Of a stretch of DNA of 32,812 bases, positions 29,271-32,812 are shown piece after piece. The stretch's first letter is position 1, and each line of letters begins with the position of its first letter. The position numbers and the translations under genes are program-made. The notes under the pieces were generated by a model, which made no database searches, was not told where the DNA came from, and worked only from the letters and a program-made list of their open reading frames with translations. This DNA comes from Gammaproteobacteria bacterium (GTDB lineage Bacteria > Pseudomonadota > Gammaproteobacteria > Pseudomonadales > Pseudohongiellaceae), in contig CANGUU010000022.1 of assembly GCA_947457195.1 (NCBI GenBank), positions 1-32,812 of the forward strand, given 5' to 3'.

Positions 29271-30068
29271 TCAGTAGTACGTGTGCTCGTCGCCGGGGAA
29301 GCGGCGTGACTTGACGGCAGCAACGAACCCCGCGAGCGCGCCCTGAATGCCATCTTCCGACGTGGCGAGGAAGTTCTTCACGAAGCGCGGCGTGATCGGC
29401 GAGATGCCGAGTGCATCGTGCAGCACCATGATTTGACCATCCACGTCGACGCCCGCGCCGATGCCGATCACCGGAATGCCCACCGACACGGTGACGGTGC
29501 GAGCCAGCGAGGCGGGGATGCATTCGAGCAGCAGCATGTTGGCGCCCGCTCGTTCCAGCAACTTCGCCTCCTCAATGATGGTGTTGGCTGCCTCAGGATC
29601 ACGACCCTGCACGCGGAAACCGCCCAACCGGTTGATCGACTGCGGGGTAAGGCCCATATGGGCACAGACCGGTATGCCACGCTCGGTGAGCAGGGCAGTG
29701 GTCTCGGCAATCCAGGCCCCGCCTTCGAGCTTGACGATGTGCGCTCCGGCTCGCATCAGGCGTGCCGCATTGTCGAGGGTCTGGGGTGCAGACGCATAGG
29801 ACATGAAAGGCAGGTCCGCCATCAACATGGCGTGCTGGTTGCCGCGCTTCACGCACTGCATGTGGTAGACCATGTCCTCCATGGTCACCGGCAGCGTGGA
29901 GTCATGTCCCTGCAGCACCATGCCGAGAGAGTCGCCTACCAGCAGCACTTCCACACCGGCTTCGTTGCAGAGGCGAGCGAACAGGGCGTCGTAGGCGGTG
30001 AGACAGGCGAATTTCTCACCGCGCCTTTTGCAGTCCTGCAGGGAGTGCAGGGTGACGTTGTTGTTCAT
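29271..30068 (-). CDS. panB: 3-methyl-2-oxobutanoate hydroxymethyltransferase
   Basis: PanB forms ketopantoate, the first committed step of pantothenate synthesis. The 265-residue TIM barrel (264 in E. coli) has [31 protein letters not shown] spread over residues 43-62, [17 protein letters not shown] and IGIGAG. The ATG at 30068 has GGAGA about 6 nt upstream and gives the family length. An upstream TTG in frame would overlap the preceding gene and add 13 unrelated residues. It is the first of the contiguous panB-panC-panD. Confidence 0.97.
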   Translation of the reverse strand: MNNNVTLHSLQDCKRRGEKFACLTAYDALFARLCNEAGVEVLLVGDSLGMVLQGHDSTLPVTMEDMVYHMQCVKRGNQHAMLMADLPFMSYASAPQTLDNAARLMRAGAHIVKLEGGAWIAETTALLTERGIPVCAHMGLTPQSINRLGGFRVQGRDPEAANTIIEEAKLLERAGANMLLLECIPASLARTVTVSVGIPVIGIGAGVDVDGQIMVLHDALGISPITPRFVKNFLATSEDGIQGALAGFVAAVKSRRFPGDEHTYY

Positions 30069-30103
30069 GGGATCTCCATCGACGGCTGCTGCGCGCCTGT
30101 CTG

Positions 30104-30772
30104 TCAAAGCAGGCTCGGGCGTGGATTGAAGTAGTTGCGGCTACCTTGCCGCATGCCACGGATATGCCGCAGCAGCAGTTCGTAGTCGTCATCGTTGCGT
30201 ACGAAGTTGGCGTCGGCGCTGTTGACGACCAACAGTGTGCTCTTGTTGTAGTAGTGGAACAGTTCGGTATAAGCCTCCACGAGGCGCCGCAGGTAGTCCT
30301 CCTGGATGAGCTGCTCCGAGGCTATGCCGCGTCGCTGGATCCGCTGCATGAGAACATCGACCGGCGCCTGCAGGTAGATGACAAGGTCCGGTACCGGTGC
30401 CTCTACCGTGAGATGGCGGTAGACGTTCTCGTAGAGCTGGAACTCATCGGTATCGAGCGTGAGCTTGGCGAAAAGGCGATCCTTTTCGATCAGGAAGTCT
30501 GCAACACGCACTGGCTCGAACAGATCGCTCTGCCGCAGTTGCTGCAGTTGCTGTGCACGCTGGAACAGGAAAAACAGCTGGGTGGCCAGCGCATGCTGCC
30601 GCGGGTTGTTGTAGAAACGGTCAAGAAAGGGATTCTCTTCTGCCTGCTCCAGCAGGATTTCGTAGTTGAAACTGTGGGCGAGCCGCTTGGCCAAGGATGT
30701 CTTGCCGACGCCGATCGGACCTTCGACGACGATGTAGCGTGGCAGGTAGCCTTGAGAACTTGCTTCGGTCAC
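30104..30772 (-). CDS. Deoxynucleoside kinase (dGK/dAK-like)
   Basis: The 222-residue protein belongs to the deoxyribonucleoside kinase family, which salvages deoxynucleosides to monophosphates. It has the P-loop GPIGVGKTS (18-26), a substrate-binding E in [25 protein letters not shown] in place of the DRS motif, and a lid arginine region ([11 protein letters not shown]). Bacterial members with this layout usually act on deoxyadenosine or deoxyguanosine; specificity here is unknown. The GTG start has AGGGG about 10 nt upstream. It lies 13 nt after pcnB and 35 nt before panB. In Pseudomonas folK holds the slot after pcnB; no folK is present in this run. Confidence 0.87.
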   Translation of the reverse strand: MTEASSQGYLPRYIVVEGPIGVGKTSLAKRLAHSFNYEILLEQAEENPFLDRFYNNPRQHALATQLFFLFQRAQQLQQLRQSDLFEPVRVADFLIEKDRLFAKLTLDTDEFQLYENVYRHLTVEAPVPDLVIYLQAPVDVLMQRIQRRGIASEQLIQEDYLRRLVEAYTELFHYYNKSTLLVVNSADANFVRNDDDYELLLRHIRGMRQGSRNYFNPRPSLL

Positions 30773-30785
30773 ACGCGGGCCCCTG

Positions 30786-32150
30786 TTACTGTTCGCTGCG
30801 TTCCATGACCTGACTCTGAACGGAATTTACCCGCCGACGTCGGGATTTGCCGCGCTTGCTGCCTGGCGTGGCTGGCGTGCTCGGCGTGGCCTGCAACAGG
30901 CTGGCGCGCACAGTGGCGTCCGCTTCGGCAAAGCTCTGCCACCAAGTCCTGAGTTCTTGTAGCGGCTCTCCGCTTTGTTCCCGCAGCATCAGGAAGTCGA
31001 TGGCTGCCCGGAAGCGCTTGTGGGCCAACAGGGCTTCGGCGCGGCGCCCGCGACGCTCGAGGAAGCCGAGTTGTAACTCCCAGATCTCGCGCACCGGGAA
31101 ACTGAAGCGCTTTGGTATGGCAATACGGCCCACTTCGTCATCGAACACCCTCTGCGCCGCAATCTGCTGGGCCTGATAGGGCGGCAGGTGGGCCGGCTGT
31201 CGTCGCAGCTCTGCCTCGAGCGCAGGCCAAAGCAGCACCGCCAGCAGAAACACCGGCGTAATACTCTTGCCCTCCGCCAGCCGGGCGTCGGTGTTGGCGA
31301 GCGCGAGCTCCAGCATCGCATGCAGCTGTCCCGGCTCGCGCTGCAGCGCAGTGGCCGTTGCGGGGAACAGTTGCGCAAACAGACGCTGCTCCTGCAACAG
31401 CCGATAGGTCGACAAGCTGTGGCCGGCCAGGAACAGCTTGAGGAACTCATCGAACAAGCGTGCCGGGGGGATCGACGCCAGCAGCGGTGCGCAGCGGCGG
31501 ATCGGCTCCTCCGTAGTGGCAGCTATGCTGAAGTCGAGCTTGGCAGCGAGCCTGATGGCCCGCAGCATGCGCACCGGATCTTCCCGGTAGCGCTGCTCGG
31601 CATCGCCAATCATGCGCAGGCAGCGCCGATCGATGTCGGCCAGTCCATCCACGTAGTCGTGGACCACGAAATTGCGGACCGTGTAGTAGAGCGCGTTGAC
31701 CGTGAAGTCACGCCGCTGCACGTCTTCTTCGATGGTGCCGTAGACGTTGTCGCGCAGGATCATGCCGCTGGCCGAGCGCACTGCATCAAACTGGGCTTCT
31801 TCTCGCGAAAGCGGTTCGTCGTCGGCCGAGGTGAAGGTTGCGTCGGCCAGGGCACGGAACGTGGAAACTTCGATGATCTCCTTGCCGAAGTGCACGTGCA
31901 CGATGCGGAAACGGCGCCCGATGATCCGCGAATTGCGAAATACCGCCCGCACCTGCTCAGGCGTTGCATTGGTCGCAATGTCGAAATCCTTGGGCTGCAG
32001 GCCGAGCAACAGGTCACGTACGCCGCCTCCGACGATGTAGGCGTCGTACCCGGCATCAATCAGGCCATAGAGAACCTTGAGGCATCCAGGGCTGATGGAT
32101 TGCCGGGAGATCCCGTGCTCGCTGCGGCTTAGGATGCGTGCGTGTTGCAC
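30786..32150 (-). CDS. pcnB: Poly(A) polymerase I
   Basis: PcnB adds A-tails to RNA 3' ends, marking them for decay. The 454-residue class-II nucleotidyltransferase has GGGVRDLLLG with the metal aspartates D55 and D57 (KDFDIAT), RRFRIVHVHFG, DVQRRDFTVNALYY and REDPVRMLRAIRLAAKL. The C-terminus is very basic (KRGKSRRRR), typical of PcnB rather than the CCA enzyme. The only plausible start is GTG at 32150, with CAGGAG about 9 nt before it; the upstream frame has no ATG. It follows the terminator of the proposed small RNA and heads the run to acs. Confidence 0.94.
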   Translation of the reverse strand: MQHARILSRSEHGISRQSISPGCLKVLYGLIDAGYDAYIVGGGVRDLLLGLQPKDFDIATNATPEQVRAVFRNSRIIGRRFRIVHVHFGKEIIEVSTFRALADATFTSADDEPLSREEAQFDAVRSASGMILRDNVYGTIEEDVQRRDFTVNALYYTVRNFVVHDYVDGLADIDRRCLRMIGDAEQRYREDPVRMLRAIRLAAKLDFSIAATTEEPIRRCAPLLASIPPARLFDEFLKLFLAGHSLSTYRLLQEQRLFAQLFPATATALQREPGQLHAMLELALANTDARLAEGKSITPVFLLAVLLWPALEAELRRQPAHLPPYQAQQIAAQRVFDDEVGRIAIPKRFSFPVREIWELQLGFLERRGRRAEALLAHKRFRAAIDFLMLREQSGEPLQELRTWWQSFAEADATVRASLLQATPSTPATPGSKRGKSRRRRVNSVQSQVMERSEQ

Positions 32151-32261
32151 CTGCGCGGGCTCCTGCGAATGCTCTCGCGCTTGCGCCTCGGAGGATTCTG
32201 CGCCGTTGCCTGAAGTTGGAGGAGTGATGGTGACGTCTGCCGCGTGGAAAAAACTGCCGGC

Positions 32262-32267
32262 ATTCTA
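32262..32267 (-). promoter_or_regulatory. Possible -10 box of pcnB
   Basis: TAGAAT (32267-32262, minus strand) lies about 110 nt upstream of the pcnB start. It is just past the small-RNA terminator, so pcnB could be transcribed independently. The -35 region falls in the T-run and is poor. Confidence 0.35.
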
Positions 32268-32277
32268 CACCGAGCCC

Positions 32278-32309
32278 AAAAAGAAAAACCCGGGGCCTGG
32301 GCCCCGGGT
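32278..32309 (-). terminator. Strong intrinsic terminator ending the small RNA
   Basis: A 10-bp perfect GC-rich hairpin (32309-32300 with 32297-32288) is followed on the minus strand by TTTTTCTTTTT. The orientation shows that it ends a minus-strand transcript arriving from the right. No protein gene lies between it and the partial gene at 32757, so it terminates a non-coding RNA. Confidence 0.88.
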
Positions 32310-32595
32310 CGGATTGCGCTTTCTTATTGTGTTTTTCGCGGTGTGGACGTCCCGTCCGTACTTGTTCTTCTTATGGGTCAAGGACCTGAAGTTGGGTGGT
32401 TTTCCCTTCCAAGCGAGCCCTGCACTGCTGCTGGTTCCAGTCTTGTCAGTGGTTTGCAGACACCGAAGCGCCTGCAGCGGACTCCTTATGCACTCTGCCC
32501 GGTGTGTCTGTTGGCCCTTGTCACAAGGCCTGCATTCACAACCCGTTCTTTCTACTTTTGTTGTTGTTCTTGTCTGTTGTCGAAGCAGAAGTACG
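32278..32595 (-). ncRNA. Proposed CrcZ-like small RNA
   Basis: About 315 nt between a sigma-54 promoter and a strong terminator has no convincing coding frame. The minus strand carries three A-rich sites: AAGAACAACAACAAAA (32571-32556), AAGAAGAACAA (32372-32362) and AATAAGAAA (32328-32320). These fit the AAnAAnAA element bound by Hfq/Crc. It also has a 9-bp stem capped by a UUCG tetraloop (32476-32455) and a hairpin with GGA in its loop (32357-32345). The position between a probable cbrB end and pcnB is that of crcZ in Pseudomonas. Known CrcZ is about 400 nt with more A-rich sites, so this would be a diverged relative. The 5' end is inferred from the promoter. Confidence 0.65.
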
Positions 32596-32605
32596 AAGTA
32601 CATGG

Positions 32606-32622
32606 AGCAGCATTTGTGCCAA
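32606..32622 (-). promoter_or_regulatory. Sigma-54 (-24/-12) promoter of the small RNA
   Basis: TTGGCACAAATGCTGCT reads on the minus strand at 32622-32606. The invariant GG and GC are spaced by 10 nt, and the -24 element TTGGCAC is perfect; the -12 element is CTGC instead of TTGC. An A-rich tract (about 32633-32656) lies immediately upstream, as expected for a bendable enhancer-promoter spacer. Confidence 0.7.
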
Positions 32623-32704
32623 GTTGGCGTGGCAATTATTTTTGTTTTTTTTCAAAGGGTTGCAGGCGAGGCCGCTCAACCATTGGGCAATTGTGCAACT
32701 AATT

Positions 32705-32752
32705 TGTTACGAAAGTGCCTGAATTGTGTTACCGCGCGAGTAACAGGTAACC
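32705..32752. promoter_or_regulatory. Inverted-repeat activator site upstream of the sigma-54 promoter
   Basis: A perfect inverted repeat TGTTAC-N7-GTAACA (32727-32745) is flanked by a TGTTAC half-site 22 bp away (32705-32710) and by GGTAACC (32746-32752). Its centre is about 115 bp upstream of the -24 element, a normal distance for an enhancer-binding protein. The natural candidate is the regulator encoded just upstream (CbrB-like). Confidence 0.6.
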
Positions 32753-32756
32753 GCCA

Positions 32757-32812
32757 TCAGCTGGTTTTTTTCTTGCGAGGAATCTCGAAGCGCTGGCGCC
32801 GCTCCCACAGGC
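32757..32812 (-). CDS. 3' end of a probable CbrB-like NtrC-family regulator (partial)
   Basis: The last 18 codons of a gene cut by the window edge read LWERRQRFEIPRKKKTS and then TGA, with one further residue incomplete. This resembles the recognition helix and basic tail of a Fis-type helix-turn-helix, as ends NtrC-family sigma-54 activators. Together with the sigma-54 promoter, the inverted repeat and pcnB downstream, CbrB is the best guess. The stretch is too short for a firm family call. Confidence 0.5.
   Translation of the reverse strand, partial: LWERRQRFEIPRKKKTS

Noticed and set aside
32244-32722. Short open frames on both strands in the region upstream of pcnB
   Set aside because: They cross the terminator hairpin, lack ribosome sites and conserved composition, and conflict with the promoter-to-terminator layout of a non-coding RNA.
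1-32812. CRISPR arrays, insertion sequences, prophage or defence genes
   Set aside because: No regularly spaced repeats, transposase, integrase or defence-type proteins are present.

Overview
The window is about 33 kb of GC-rich bacterial chromosome, densely packed with housekeeping genes. FabA/FabB-type unsaturated fatty acid synthesis, Coq7, Fis next to DusB, PcnB next to the pan genes, and an NtrC/Fis-type regulator tail upstream of pcnB point to a gammaproteobacterium. The gene neighbourhoods resemble the Pseudomonas/Cellvibrio side of the class, but several members of the usual clusters are missing. There are no tRNA, rRNA, CRISPR, IS or phage genes.

Layout from left to right. (1) htpX, with a heat-shock-type promoter, and a DMT-family exporter are on the minus strand. 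(2) On the plus strand are rpe-trpE, a TonB-dependent receptor, then trpG-trpC-dgkA and a YhfA-type OsmC protein. trpD, gph, crp and speD, which often occupy this neighbourhood, are absent. (3) A long minus-strand run holds a zinc-finger/DUF3426 membrane protein, dusB, fis, purH, purD and coq7. (4) kup (K+ uptake) is on the plus strand. (5) A minus-strand lipid and shikimate block holds fabA, fabB, an orphan DsbD alpha domain, aroQ, accB, accC and prmA. (6) galU and manB on the plus strand supply nucleotide-sugar precursors. (7) A minus-strand run pcnB - deoxynucleoside kinase - panB - panC - panD - acs links pantothenate/CoA synthesis to acetate activation. The usual folK is missing.

The most interesting part is the gene-poor right end (32160-32812). 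It contains, in order on the minus strand, the last codons of a probable CbrB-like response regulator, a perfect TGTTAC-N7-GTAACA inverted repeat with extra half-sites, an A-tract, a sigma-54 -24/-12 promoter, about 315 nt of non-coding DNA with three AAnAAnAA motifs and a UUCG-capped hairpin, a strong intrinsic terminator, and pcnB. This is the architecture of the Pseudomonas cbrB-crcZ-pcnB locus, so I propose a CrcZ-like Hfq/Crc-titrating small RNA. The TonB-dependent receptor of region 2 carries an AATAACAACAACAA tract 3 nt before its Shine-Dalgarno sequence, the type of site bound by Hfq/Crc. The window may therefore hold both the regulator RNA and one target of a carbon catabolite repression circuit. 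Gene identities rest on remembered family motifs, and no database search was possible.
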